The notes: generated by a model not told the origin, from the letters alone. Shown: positions 1 through 6,452, numbered from the stretch's first letter. The stretch: 6,574 nt of DNA from Candidatus Colimonas fimequi (GCA_018065295.1 JAGHTQ010000166.1:1-6574), one strand, 5' to 3'. Made by a program: numbers and translations.

Positions 1-6
1 CATCGT

Positions 7-12
7 AGGAGG
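7..12 (+). promoter_or_regulatory. Ribosome binding site of gap
   Basis: A perfect AGGAGG lies eight bases before ATG 21-23, so this ATG is the intended start. That makes the frame mismatch downstream conspicuous. An in-frame ATT at 14-16 would sit one base after the Shine-Dalgarno, which is too close to be used. Confidence 0.85.
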
Positions 13-20
13 TATTTATT

Positions 21-1039
21 ATGCAAAGAGAATCGCAATTAATGGTTTCGGTAGAATCGGTAGACTTTCATTCAGAAAGGTATTTGGCGATCCTGATTTC
101 GAAGTAGTAGCAATCAACGACCTGACAAGCCCTGACATGCTTGCACACCTGCTGAAGTACGACTCAGCACAGGGTTCATACGCTAGAGAACACGAAGTAG
201 TTGCTGGCGAAGGTTCAATCACAGTTGATGGTAAGGAAATCCCTGTATACGCACAGGCAGATCCTGCACAGCTCCCATGGGGCGACCTGAACGTAGACGT
301 AGTTCTGGAATGCACAGGTTTCTTCGCATCAAAGGCTAAGTCACAGGCTCACCTGGATGCTGGCGCTAAGAGAGTTCTGATCTCAGCTCCTGCTGGAAAC
401 GATCTCCCAACAATCGTATTCAACACAAACCACGAAGTACTGACTGCTGAAGATACAATCGTTTCAGGTGCATCATGCACAACTAACTGCCTGGCTCCAA
501 TGACTAAGGCTCTGAACGACTACAAGGAAATCAAGACTGGTTTCATGACAACTATTCACGCTTACACTGGCGACCAGATGATCCTGGACGGACCACACAG
601 AAAGGGCGACTTCAGAAGAGCAAGAGCTGGCGCTGTAAACATCGTTCCTAACAGCACAGGCGCTGCTAAGGCTATCGGTCTGGTAATTCCAGAACTGGCT
701 GGCAAGCTGACAGGTTCAGCACAGAGAGTTCCAGTTCCAACTGGTTCAATCACAATCCTGGACGCAGTAGTAGTAGACGAAACTGAATCAGTAACAGTTG
801 AGAGCGTTAACGCTGCAATGAAGGCTGCTGCTAACGAATCATTCGGTTACACTGAAGAAGAACTGGTTTCAAGCGACATCATCGGCATGAGCTTCGGTTC
901 ACTGTTCGACGCAACTCAGACAGTTGTACAGCAGTTCGCTCCTGGCATGTACGAAGTAAGAATCGTATCATGGTATGACAACGAAATGTCATATGTAAGC
1001 CAGCTGGTAAGAACTCTGGACTACATGGCAACTTTATAA
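21..1039 (+). CDS. gap: Type I glyceraldehyde-3-phosphate dehydrogenase (NAD-dependent), with a one-base frame disruption at the start codon
   Basis: Cytosolic glycolytic enzyme that oxidises and phosphorylates glyceraldehyde-3-phosphate to 1,3-bisphosphoglycerate with NAD. The homologous frame reads AKRIAINGFGRIGRL from base 23, which is the Rossmann GxGxxG motif. It continues with AINDLTS, where the Asp favours NAD over NADP, then SGASCTTNC with the catalytic Cys (about residue 153, codon 476-478) and TTIHAYTGDQ with the catalytic His about residue 180. The C-terminal WYDNEMSY motif is present. Expected length is about 339 residues, normal for the family. Oddity: the ATG at 21-23, eight bases after the AGGAGG, is one base out of register; ATGGCAAAG would be expected and ATGCAAAG is present. 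No ATG, GTG or TTG lies in the homologous frame until ATG 137, which would delete the nucleotide-binding motif. I therefore give the span of the intended gene. Leu is mainly CTG and Arg almost all AGA, as in a highly expressed gene. No pgk or tpi follows. Confidence 0.93.
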
Positions 1040-1115
1040 TATAAGGTTGTAATCCTCTTAATTATGACAAATGGCAACATTGCTGTAAAATAAAATAAAT
1101 AATGCAAACGGAAGG

Positions 1116-1140
1116 CTGCTCTCATTCGAGAGCAGTTTTT
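1116..1140 (+). terminator. Intrinsic terminator of gap
   Basis: A perfect 8-bp stem, CTGCTCTC (1116-1123) with GAGAGCAG (1128-1135), closes an ATTC loop. It is followed by five T, then CG and five more T. It lies about 80 bases after the gap stop codon, so gap ends its transcript here. Confidence 0.9.
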
Positions 1141-1156
1141 CGTTTTTGCGCAAAAC

Positions 1157-1193
1157 AAAAAACGCGATGGAATTCCAGCACGTTTTTTTGTTT
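1157..1193. terminator. Likely bidirectional terminator between gap and deoC
   Basis: An imperfect palindrome is centred between 1172 and 1173. AAAAAACG (1157-1164) pairs with CGTTTTTT (1181-1188), and an inner TGGAA/TTCCA stem is separated from it by two mismatches flanking a G-C pair. On the plus strand it runs into T7-G-T3, and on the minus strand into T6-G-T4. It can therefore stop deoC transcripts (minus) and back up the gap terminator (plus). Read from sequence symmetry only. Confidence 0.6.
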
Positions 1194-1203
1194 CAATCTG
1201 CGT

Positions 1204-1227
1204 GTGCCAGTCCTTCGGGTCTGGCAC
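1204..1227. repeat. GC-rich hairpin just past the deoC stop codon
   Basis: GTGCCAG (1204-1210) pairs with CTGGCAC (1221-1227). After one T-T mismatch, an inner CC/GG stem closes a TTCG loop, so the plus-strand RNA would carry the very stable cUUCGg tetraloop. Neither side is directly followed by a T-run on its own strand, so it is not a textbook terminator. It could stabilise the deoC 3' end or act with the palindrome at 1157-1188. Confidence 0.5.
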
Positions 1228-1235
1228 CGCTCCTC

Positions 1236-1901
1236 TTACCCGCGAGCAGCATACTCCTTCATGATCCCTACGGATGCGCTGCATCCTAAGCGATCGGCGC
1301 CGGCTTCTATCATTGCCAGGGCGTCATCCAGAGTTCGGATGCCGCCTGAGGCCTTAACCTGCTCGCCGGTCCCTGTGTTCTTGGCCATAAGCTGAACATC
1401 CTCAGCAGTAGCACCGCCAGTAGAAAAACCAGTTGAAGTCTTGATGAAGTCAGCACCAGCTTCAGTAACCAGAGTGCATGCCAGCTTCTTCTCTTCATCT
1501 GTGAGAAGACATGTCTCGATGATAACCTTGAGGATTGCATCAGCATGGTGGCACGCGTCTGCAAGGATCTTAATCTCTCGGATAATTGGAGTAGCATCGC
1601 CTTCCTTGAGGCAGCCGATGTTGATAACCATATCGACTTCCTTAGCGCCGTCCTTAAGGGCTACTTCTGTCTCAACCAGCTTGCCCTGAGTTGACATGGC
1701 ACCGAGAGGGAAACCAACAACTGTAGCAACCTTAACATCAGTAGATGCCAGGGCATCAGCACACATCTTAACGTGGCAGCTGTTAACACAAACTGAAGCG
1801 AAATCGTATTCAGCAGCCTCCCGGCAGATACGAAGAATCTGCTCTCTAGTAGCATCAGCCTTAAGAAGAGTATGGTCAAAATACTTGTTAAATGGTTTCA
1901 T
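1236..1901 (-). CDS. deoC: Deoxyribose-phosphate aldolase
   Basis: Cytosolic class I aldolase that splits 2-deoxyribose-5-phosphate into glyceraldehyde-3-phosphate and acetaldehyde, feeding deoxynucleoside sugar into glycolysis. The protein has 221 residues, the usual length of the short bacterial DeoC. It starts MKPFNKYFDHTLLKADAT, the conserved DHTLLK segment of the first TIM-barrel strand. Catalytic residues are visible: Asp90 in EVDMVINIG, the Schiff-base Lys154 in DFIKTSTGF, and Lys183 in VKASGGIR. The C-terminal phosphate-binding GADRLGCSAS is intact. The start ATG is preceded by GGAGGG on the minus strand with five bases between. The gene stands alone here, without deoB, pdp or a nucleoside transporter in view, and is divergent from metF and convergent with gap. 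An inverted repeat over its likely -10 box suggests repressor control. Confidence 0.96.
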   Translation of the reverse strand: MKPFNKYFDHTLLKADATREQILRICREAAEYDFASVCVNSCHVKMCADALASTDVKVATVVGFPLGAMSTQGKLVETEVALKDGAKEVDMVINIGCLKEGDATPIIREIKILADACHHADAILKVIIETCLLTDEEKKLACTLVTEAGADFIKTSTGFSTGGATAEDVQLMAKNTGTGEQVKASGGIRTLDDALAMIEAGADRLGCSASVGIMKEYAARG

Positions 1902-1906
1902 ATATT

Positions 1907-1912
1907 CCCTCC
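1907..1912 (-). promoter_or_regulatory. Ribosome binding site of deoC
   Basis: Minus-strand GGAGGG with a five-base gap to the ATG at 1901-1899. It fixes the deoC start. Confidence 0.8.
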
Positions 1913-1929
1913 GTTAGCAATTATTGGGT

Positions 1930-1960
1930 ATATAGGCACAAACTATATCAAAGCCTATAT
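1930..1960. promoter_or_regulatory. Operator-like inverted repeat in the deoC promoter
   Basis: ATATAGGC (1930-1937) and GCCTATAT (1953-1960) form a perfect 8+8 inverted repeat around a 15-base spacer. The right arm touches the candidate deoC -10 box (1959-1964), and the left arm would fall at about +15 to +22 of the deoC transcript. That geometry suits a dimeric repressor site or a hairpin in the leader. The regulator is not identifiable from this window. Confidence 0.5.
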
Positions 1961-1988
1961 TATAAGTATCACTATATGTCAGTAGTCA
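1959..1988 (-). promoter_or_regulatory. Candidate deoC promoter
   Basis: On the minus strand TATAAT occupies 1964-1959, a perfect -10 box. The -35 side is poor: TGACTA at 1988-1983 with an 18-base spacer is the best placed option. A start near 1952 would give a leader of about 50 bases. A weak -35 with a perfect -10 would fit a regulated promoter. Confidence 0.45.
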
Positions 1989-1990
1989 CA

Positions 1991-2019
1991 TTGTTTTTTT
2001 GTTACTTTGATTATATAAT
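1991..2019 (+). promoter_or_regulatory. Candidate promoter of the metF-metH operon
   Basis: TTGTTT (1991-1996) and a perfect TATAAT (2014-2019) are separated by 17 bases. Transcription would begin near 2026, leaving about 23 bases before the metF ATG. That is too short for an S-box (SAM) or cobalamin riboswitch. Confidence 0.6.
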
Positions 2020-2035
2020 AAAACCAACGACATTT

Positions 2036-2041
2036 GAGGAG
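2036..2041 (+). promoter_or_regulatory. Ribosome binding site that decides the metF start
   Basis: GAGGAG with seven bases to ATG 2049. The in-frame TTG at 2034 overlaps this site and so cannot be the start. Confidence 0.8.
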
Positions 2042-2048
2042 TAGATTT

Positions 2049-2912
2049 ATGAAAATTCCAGAACTATTTGAGAGAAAAAAACCAGTATTCTCATTTGAAA
2101 TATTACCACCTAAGAAGGAAGCAAGCGTAAGCACAATCTTCGAAACAGTTAAGGGACTTACAGAGTGCGACCCTGATTTTATCAGTGTTACATACAGCGC
2201 TGGCGGTAGCCAGAACAATGAACTTACTTGTGAAATCGCAGCTAGAATCAAGCATGAATTCTACATTGAGCCGGTAGCTCATCTCACATGTATGAACTCA
2301 TCTAAGCTTGACGTTAGAATCATGATCGAGAGATTTATCGATGCTGAGATTGAGAACGTAATGGCACTTCGCGGCGACACAGTTGCAGGTAAGGAGCAGA
2401 CAGATTTCAAGCACGCTAATGAACTGGCAATCGAACTGCAGAGAAGATGCGCAGACAGAATCGACATCCTGGGAGCATGCTATCCAGAAGGTCATTCAGA
2501 GAGCAAGTCACTTGAAGAAGATATCCACAACCTGAAGTATAAGCTTGGTGCTGGTACTAAGGTTCTCATTTCACAGCTCTTCTTCGATAACGATAAGTTC
2601 TATTCATATTTAGGCAAGTGCAGAAATCTGGGTATCAACGTACCTATTTCAGCAGGTATCATGCCTATCGTTAAGAAGCAGCAGATCGATAGAACAGTAG
2701 CCCTCAGCGGAGCATCACTTCCACCAGAATTCCAGAAGATGATTGCTGTATATGGCGACGATCCACAGGGCCTTTATAATGCTGGTATCGAATACGCTAT
2801 TAATCAGGCAAGAGATCTGATTATTAACGGCGTAGACGGCGTTCATTTATATACAATGAACAATGCAGACGTTGCAAGAAGAGTTCACGATGGCATTAAG
2901 GACTTATTATAA
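2049..2912 (+). CDS. metF: 5,10-methylenetetrahydrofolate reductase
   Basis: Flavoprotein that reduces 5,10-methylene-tetrahydrofolate to 5-methyl-tetrahydrofolate, the methyl donor used by the MetH encoded downstream. The protein has 287 residues from the ATG chosen by its ribosome binding site, close to the usual length of about 290. The beta-alpha barrel motifs of the family are all visible: FSFEILPPK with Glu17 (counterpart of E. coli Glu28), VTYSAGGS at 47-54, HLTCMN at 78-83, ALRGD with Asp110 (E. coli Asp120), ACYPEGH at 143-149, ISQLFFD with Gln176, GIMPI at 203-207, and GVHLYTMNN near the end. It is the first gene of a methionine operon and lies eight bases from the next gene. Arg codons are mostly AGA. 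Whether the electron donor is NADH or a partner protein cannot be told; no metV-like gene is present here. Confidence 0.96.
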   Translation: MKIPELFERKKPVFSFEILPPKKEASVSTIFETVKGLTECDPDFISVTYSAGGSQNNELTCEIAARIKHEFYIEPVAHLTCMNSSKLDVRIMIERFIDAEIENVMALRGDTVAGKEQTDFKHANELAIELQRRCADRIDILGACYPEGHSESKSLEEDIHNLKYKLGAGTKVLISQLFFDNDKFYSYLGKCRNLGINVPISAGIMPIVKKQQIDRTVALSGASLPPEFQKMIAVYGDDPQGLYNAGIEYAINQARDLIINGVDGVHLYTMNNADVARRVHDGIKDLL

Positions 2913-2920
2913 TACGAAGT

Positions 2921-3562
2921 ATGGATATTAAGGTTTCTCGGCCTATAGACCGTGAGAAATGGCTTATGTATCTGGGAGTCAAGGGCCAGCCTGATGAAAG
3001 GCTGAGCGGAGAACTTGATAGAGCGGAGAAGGTGCTCCTTCAGGAAGCTCGTATCAAGGGCATCTACAGAGTGCTCCCTAGAGAAGATGTGAAGACCAGC
3101 GGCTTTAGCGTTGCTAAGCATCTTGAAGGCTGCCACAAGGTGGCAGTAATGGCCGTGACACTTGGCATAGGCGTGGACAATTTAATAAGAAATAAACAGA
3201 TTACAGATATGGCTTTCGCGGTTATTTTGGACTGCGGAGCCTCTCTGCTTATTGAGAGCGCATGCGATGCCTTCGAGAAAGAGATAAGGGAGAGCGTGGG
3301 CGATTTTACTACGTCCAGATTTAGTCCAGGATACGGAGACTATCCGCTGGAGCATCAGGAGGACGTACTTAGATATACCGACGCCAGCAGGAAGATTGGC
3401 ATCAATGCCACCGACAACTGCCTGCTCGTTCCTAGGAAGTCGGTAACAGCACTCATCGGCATTGCAGATCATCCAGTCACTGGAAGACTGGCTACATGCG
3501 GCGAATGCGTGCTTAGAGAGAAGTGTACTTTGAGAAAAGAGGGGAAACACTGTGGCGATTGA
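2921..3562 (+). CDS. Stand-alone methionine synthase reactivation (AdoMet-binding activation) domain protein
   Basis: Related to the C-terminal activation domain of cobalamin-dependent MetH (Met_synt_B12 family). Its expected role is to bind S-adenosylmethionine and help remethylate MetH cobalamin oxidised to Cob(II). Visible support: RFSPGYGDYPLEHQ at 133-146, matching the AdoMet-binding R-x-x-PGY segment of MetH, and LVPRKSVTALIGI at 169-181, matching the family's P-x-KS-x-x-x-x-x-G motif. Length is 213 residues, shorter than the roughly 330-residue E. coli domain; free-standing homologues of this kind are known, for example in Thermotoga. The C-terminus carries Cys193, Cys196, Cys202 and Cys211, which could bind a metal. 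The ribosome binding site is weak (no clear GGAGG in the eight-base gap after metF), so it is probably coupled to metF translation. Its last 11 bases overlap metH, the expected partner. Confidence 0.86.
   Translation: MDIKVSRPIDREKWLMYLGVKGQPDERLSGELDRAEKVLLQEARIKGIYRVLPREDVKTSGFSVAKHLEGCHKVAVMAVTLGIGVDNLIRNKQITDMAFAVILDCGASLLIESACDAFEKEIRESVGDFTTSRFSPGYGDYPLEHQEDVLRYTDASRKIGINATDNCLLVPRKSVTALIGIADHPVTGRLATCGECVLREKCTLRKEGKHCGD
3538..3544 (+). promoter_or_regulatory. Ribosome binding site of metH inside the preceding gene
   Basis: AGAGGGG lies seven bases before GTG 3552, supporting the GTG start over the internal ATG at 3582, which lies within the conserved IMLDGGMGT segment. Confidence 0.7.
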
Positions 3563-5972
3563 TTTTAAAAACAGATTCATCATGTTAGACGGCGGCATGG
3601 GCACAATGCTCCAGGAAGCTGGAATGACTCCTGACGAAACGTCAGCTCAGTTCGGACTTCGCTGTCCGCAGGTTCTGACAAATATTCATAATAAATATGT
3701 AGATGCAGGTTCTGACATTTTATATGCTAGCACTTTTAGTATAAACGGACGCAAGCTTGACAAGCTGGGCAAGAGCCTTCAGGAGGCTGTTGATATCGTT
3801 ATCGATGCAGCCCTTGAATCCAAGAAACGTGCGACGGAGAAGTACGGTAGAGAGGTCTATGTTGCCCTTGATATTGGCCCAATCGGAGAACTCCTTGAGC
3901 CAATGGGTACCCTGGCATTTGAAGATGCCTACGAGACGTTTGCTGAGCTTGTGAGGGCCGCTAAGGACAAAGTTGACCTGGTGAGCGTTGAAACAATGAC
4001 GGACCTCTACGAGGTAAAAGCAGCCGTTCTGGCGGTGAAGGAGAATTCTGATCTTCCAGTCATCGTATCCATGAGTTTCGAGGCTAACGGCAGAACTTTC
4101 ACAGGCACAAGCCTTGAGGCTATGGCACTGACATTAACTGGTCTTGGCGTTGATGCAATGGGTATCAACTGCTCCCTGGGACCAGAAGAAATATATCCGA
4201 TGATCATGGAGCTTAGCAGCTATACTGACATTCCAGTTTTCGCTAAGCCAAACGCTGGACTGCCTGATCCTAACACTGGCGAATACGCCATGAACGCTGA
4301 GGATTTCGCAGGCCAGATGAGCAGATACATCACTTCAGGAATCAATATTCTGGGCGGATGCTGCGGTACAACTCCAGACTTCATCGCGGGTCTTAAGAAG
4401 GCAGCAGATGAGAATGAACTTGGAGAGACTACTGCGCAGGTTAAACCTTTGCGCGTGTGCAGCGGCAATACGGTAGTAACTGTTGACCACGTGACAGTAA
4501 TCGGCGAGAGAATCAATCCAACAGGCAAGAAGCGTCTTAAGCAGGCCCTCATCGATGAGGATTACGACTATATTTTAAGCCAGGCTATCGAGCAGATCGA
4601 TGCAGGCGCTGAGATCCTTGACGTTAACGTAGGCGTTCCTAAGCTGGACGACGTTAAGATGCTCCCAAGAGTTGTCAAGAAGCTGCAGTCAATTACAGGC
4701 CTGCCACTTCAGATTGACTCGGGCAATCCTGAGGCAATTGAAGCGGCCCTTCGCGTATATAATGGTAAGGCGATCGTTAACTCCGTTAACGGCGAGCTGA
4801 AGGTTATGGAGAATATCCTGCCGATCGTTAAGAAATACGGTGCAGCCGTTGTTGGTCTGACTCTCGATGAGAACGGTATTCCTGCTAAGGCTGAAGAGCG
4901 TTTCGCCATTGCAGAGCGCATTCTCGCAAAGTGTCTTGAGTACGGCATTCCTAAGGAAGACGTCATCATCGACTGCCTGACGCTGACAGTGTCAGCTCAG
5001 CAGAAGGAAGTTGTTGAGACCTTGAAGGCTTTGCGTATGGTTAAGGAGAAACTGGGACTGAAGACTGCTCTTGGCGTATCCAATATCAGCTTCGGACTTC
5101 CGGTTAGACCAATCGTCAACAGAACGTTCCTGACAATGGCCATGGAATGCGGTCTGGACCTGCCGATCATCAATCCGAATAGCGAAGATATGATGTCATC
5201 AATCTTCGCCTTCCACGTGCTTCACAACATCGACGAGAATTCTGTGAAGTTCATTGAGAGATACGGCAATATGGAGGTAACTGGAACTACAATTTCTGCG
5301 AAAAGTTCCAATAATTCCACACAATCAACAAAAAACTCGGGCGAACATGATGTATTCTATACTATAGAAAAAGGAATGAATAACGAGACTGTAGCCCAGG
5401 TTATGAAACTTCTTGAGACTAACGACGAGATGACTGTCGTTAACTCACATCTCATTCCTGCTCTTGATAGAATCGGACAGGGATTTGAGAAGGGAACAAT
5501 TTTCCTGCCACAGATGCTTCAGGCAGCTCAGGCTGCTCAGGCTGGATTCGACGTGATCAAGAAACGTCTTGCAGAGTCAGGGGAGAAGCAGGTGTCACAG
5601 GGACCGATTATTATTGCTACAGTTAAGGGTGACATTCACGATATTGGTAAGAACATTGTTAAGGTCATCATGGAGAACTATGGATTCGAGATGATTGACC
5701 TGGGTAAGGACGTTGCTCCAGAAACGATTCTTGAGGTTGTACTCGAGAAGGATATTAAGATGGTAGGTCTTAGTGCTCTCATGACAACAACTCTCAAGGC
5801 TATGGAAGATACGATCAAGCTGGTTAGAGAACATAGACCAGATTGTAAGTTCTTCGTTGGAGGCGCCGTTGTTACTGCTGACTACGCTGAGAAGATTGGC
5901 GCAGACTTCTACTGTAAGGACGCCATGAAGTCAGTTGAGGCAGCTCAGGAGGTATTCAATGGGCAAGTTTAG
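3552..5972 (+). CDS. metH: Cobalamin-dependent methionine synthase lacking the reactivation domain
   Basis: Transfers a methyl group from 5-methyl-tetrahydrofolate via cobalamin to homocysteine. Domains in order over 806 residues: a homocysteine-binding barrel at about 1-290, starting at LDGGMGTMLQ, with zinc ligands Cys207 (GINCS), Cys270 and Cys271 (GGCCGTTP); a pterin (folate) barrel at about 310-575, starting at VIGERINPTGKKRL, with DVNVG and LQIDS motifs; a helical cobalamin cap at about 600-685, with FLPQMLQAAQAAQAG; and a Rossmann-like B12-binding domain to the end. The last holds GDIHDIGKN with His696 as the lower axial cobalt ligand, GLSALMTTTL, and GGAVVTADYA. The roughly 330-residue AdoMet-binding domain of E. 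coli MetH (1227 residues) is absent, and the preceding gene supplies it. The start is GTG with a good ribosome binding site, overlapping that gene by 11 bases. A Ser/Asn/Thr-rich linker at about 581-597 separates the pterin and cap domains. Confidence 0.95.
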   Translation: MAIDFKNRFIMLDGGMGTMLQEAGMTPDETSAQFGLRCPQVLTNIHNKYVDAGSDILYASTFSINGRKLDKLGKSLQEAVDIVIDAALESKKRATEKYGREVYVALDIGPIGELLEPMGTLAFEDAYETFAELVRAAKDKVDLVSVETMTDLYEVKAAVLAVKENSDLPVIVSMSFEANGRTFTGTSLEAMALTLTGLGVDAMGINCSLGPEEIYPMIMELSSYTDIPVFAKPNAGLPDPNTGEYAMNAEDFAGQMSRYITSGINILGGCCGTTPDFIAGLKKAADENELGETTAQVKPLRVCSGNTVVTVDHVTVIGERINPTGKKRLKQALIDEDYDYILSQAIEQIDAGAEILDVNVGVPKLDDVKMLPRVVKKLQSITGLPLQIDSGNPEAIEAALRVYNGKAIVNSVNGELKVMENILPIVKKYGAAVVGLTLDENGIPAKAEERFAIAERILAKCLEYGIPKEDVIIDCLTLTVSAQQKEVVETLKALRMVKEKLGLKTALGVSNISFGLPVRPIVNRTFLTMAMECGLDLPIINPNSEDMMSSIFAFHVLHNIDENSVKFIERYGNMEVTGTTISAKSSNNSTQSTKNSGEHDVFYTIEKGMNNETVAQVMKLLETNDEMTVVNSHLIPALDRIGQGFEKGTIFLPQMLQAAQAAQAGFDVIKKRLAESGEKQVSQGPIIIATVKGDIHDIGKNIVKVIMENYGFEMIDLGKDVAPETILEVVLEKDIKMVGLSALMTTTLKAMEDTIKLVREHRPDCKFFVGGAVVTADYAEKIGADFYCKDAMKSVEAAQEVFNGQV
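5947..5952 (+). promoter_or_regulatory. Ribosome binding site of the zinc-ribbon gene inside metH
   Basis: A perfect AGGAGG six bases before ATG 5959 selects this start over the in-frame TTG at 5935, which lies upstream of the site. Confidence 0.85.
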
Positions 5973-6435
5973 TATGTGGCTTCAGAGAATTACATATGGA
6001 AGATATGGTACGGATAACCTGAATAAGTTTTTGCTTACGGTTTCCCTGATTTGCATTGTCGCGAATGTCTTTATCCATTCATATGCTCTGAGACTTCTTA
6101 CTGTTCTGCTGCTCATATTAGTATATTGTAGAATGTTTTCTCGTAACTTCCCGGCTCGTGCCAGGGAGAACGAGAGATACCTGGCCATGACTAACAGGTT
6201 CAAGAGGAGCAACCATAGTGGCTCATATAGCTCTGGAACAGGATATGGTTATGGGTATGGAGCGAACACAGGATATAGTGGTCCTCGTCCTAAGGCAACT
6301 AAGCAGAAAGCGGATCCTAATTACAAGATTCTCCGCTGCCCAGCATGTTCTGGTAAGCTTAGAGTACCTAAGGGAGTGGGTAAGATTAACATCACTTGCC
6401 CTCACTGTAATCTGAAGTTTGTTAAGAAAGTTTAA
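5959..6435 (+). CDS. Two-helix membrane protein with a C-terminal zinc ribbon, function unknown
   Basis: A 158-residue protein. After a basic, aromatic N-terminus (MGKFSMWLQRITYGRYG) come two hydrophobic stretches at about 23-39 and 44-58 separated by a very short loop. That suggests a membrane hairpin with both ends in the cytoplasm, since Arg and Lys residues flank it. A basic stretch at 62-84 leads to a flexible Gly/Tyr/Ser-rich segment at 87-109. The C-terminus is a zinc ribbon, CPAC at 127-130 and CPHC at 147-150, around GKLRVPKGVGKI. From memory, similar proteins occur as hypothetical zinc-ribbon proteins in Clostridia; no function is established to my knowledge. It is the last gene of the methionine operon, overlapping metH by 14 bases with its own strong ribosome binding site, and is followed by the operon terminator. 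A role in methionine or B12 metabolism is only a guess from position. Confidence 0.85.
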   Translation: MGKFSMWLQRITYGRYGTDNLNKFLLTVSLICIVANVFIHSYALRLLTVLLLILVYCRMFSRNFPARARENERYLAMTNRFKRSNHSGSYSSGTGYGYGYGANTGYSGPRPKATKQKADPNYKILRCPACSGKLRVPKGVGKINITCPHCNLKFVKKV

Positions 6436-6452
6436 TAAACGTTGGAAATTAG

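Noticed and set aside
1021..1284. 87-residue minus-strand reading frame in the gap-deoC intergenic region
   Set aside because: It spans the terminators and both gene ends, resembles nothing known, and its start lies inside deoC in another frame. The GAGGAG at 1235-1230 just after the deoC stop is followed by a hairpin, not by a start codon.
1102..1395. 97-residue plus-strand reading frame over the gap terminator and the deoC 3' end
   Set aside because: No ribosome binding site, and composition and position mark it as the shadow of deoC and the terminator sequences.
1942..1977. ACTATAT direct repeat (1942-1948 and 1971-1977)
   Set aside because: Seven-base AT-rich matches are expected by chance in this intergenic region. 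The spacing could suit a regulator, but nothing else supports it.
2034..2048. TTG start extending MetF by five residues
   Set aside because: The GAGGAG ribosome binding site overlaps it. ATG 2049 has ideal spacing and begins at the usual MetF N-terminus.
5517..5549. Short CAGGCWGCT-like tandem repeat in metH
   Set aside because: It encodes the Ala/Gln-rich helix normal for the MetH cobalamin cap domain, so it is protein constraint and not a DNA repeat.
5935..5958. TTG start extending the zinc-ribbon protein by eight residues
   Set aside because: AGGAGG at 5947-5952 lies downstream of this TTG and points to ATG 5959.
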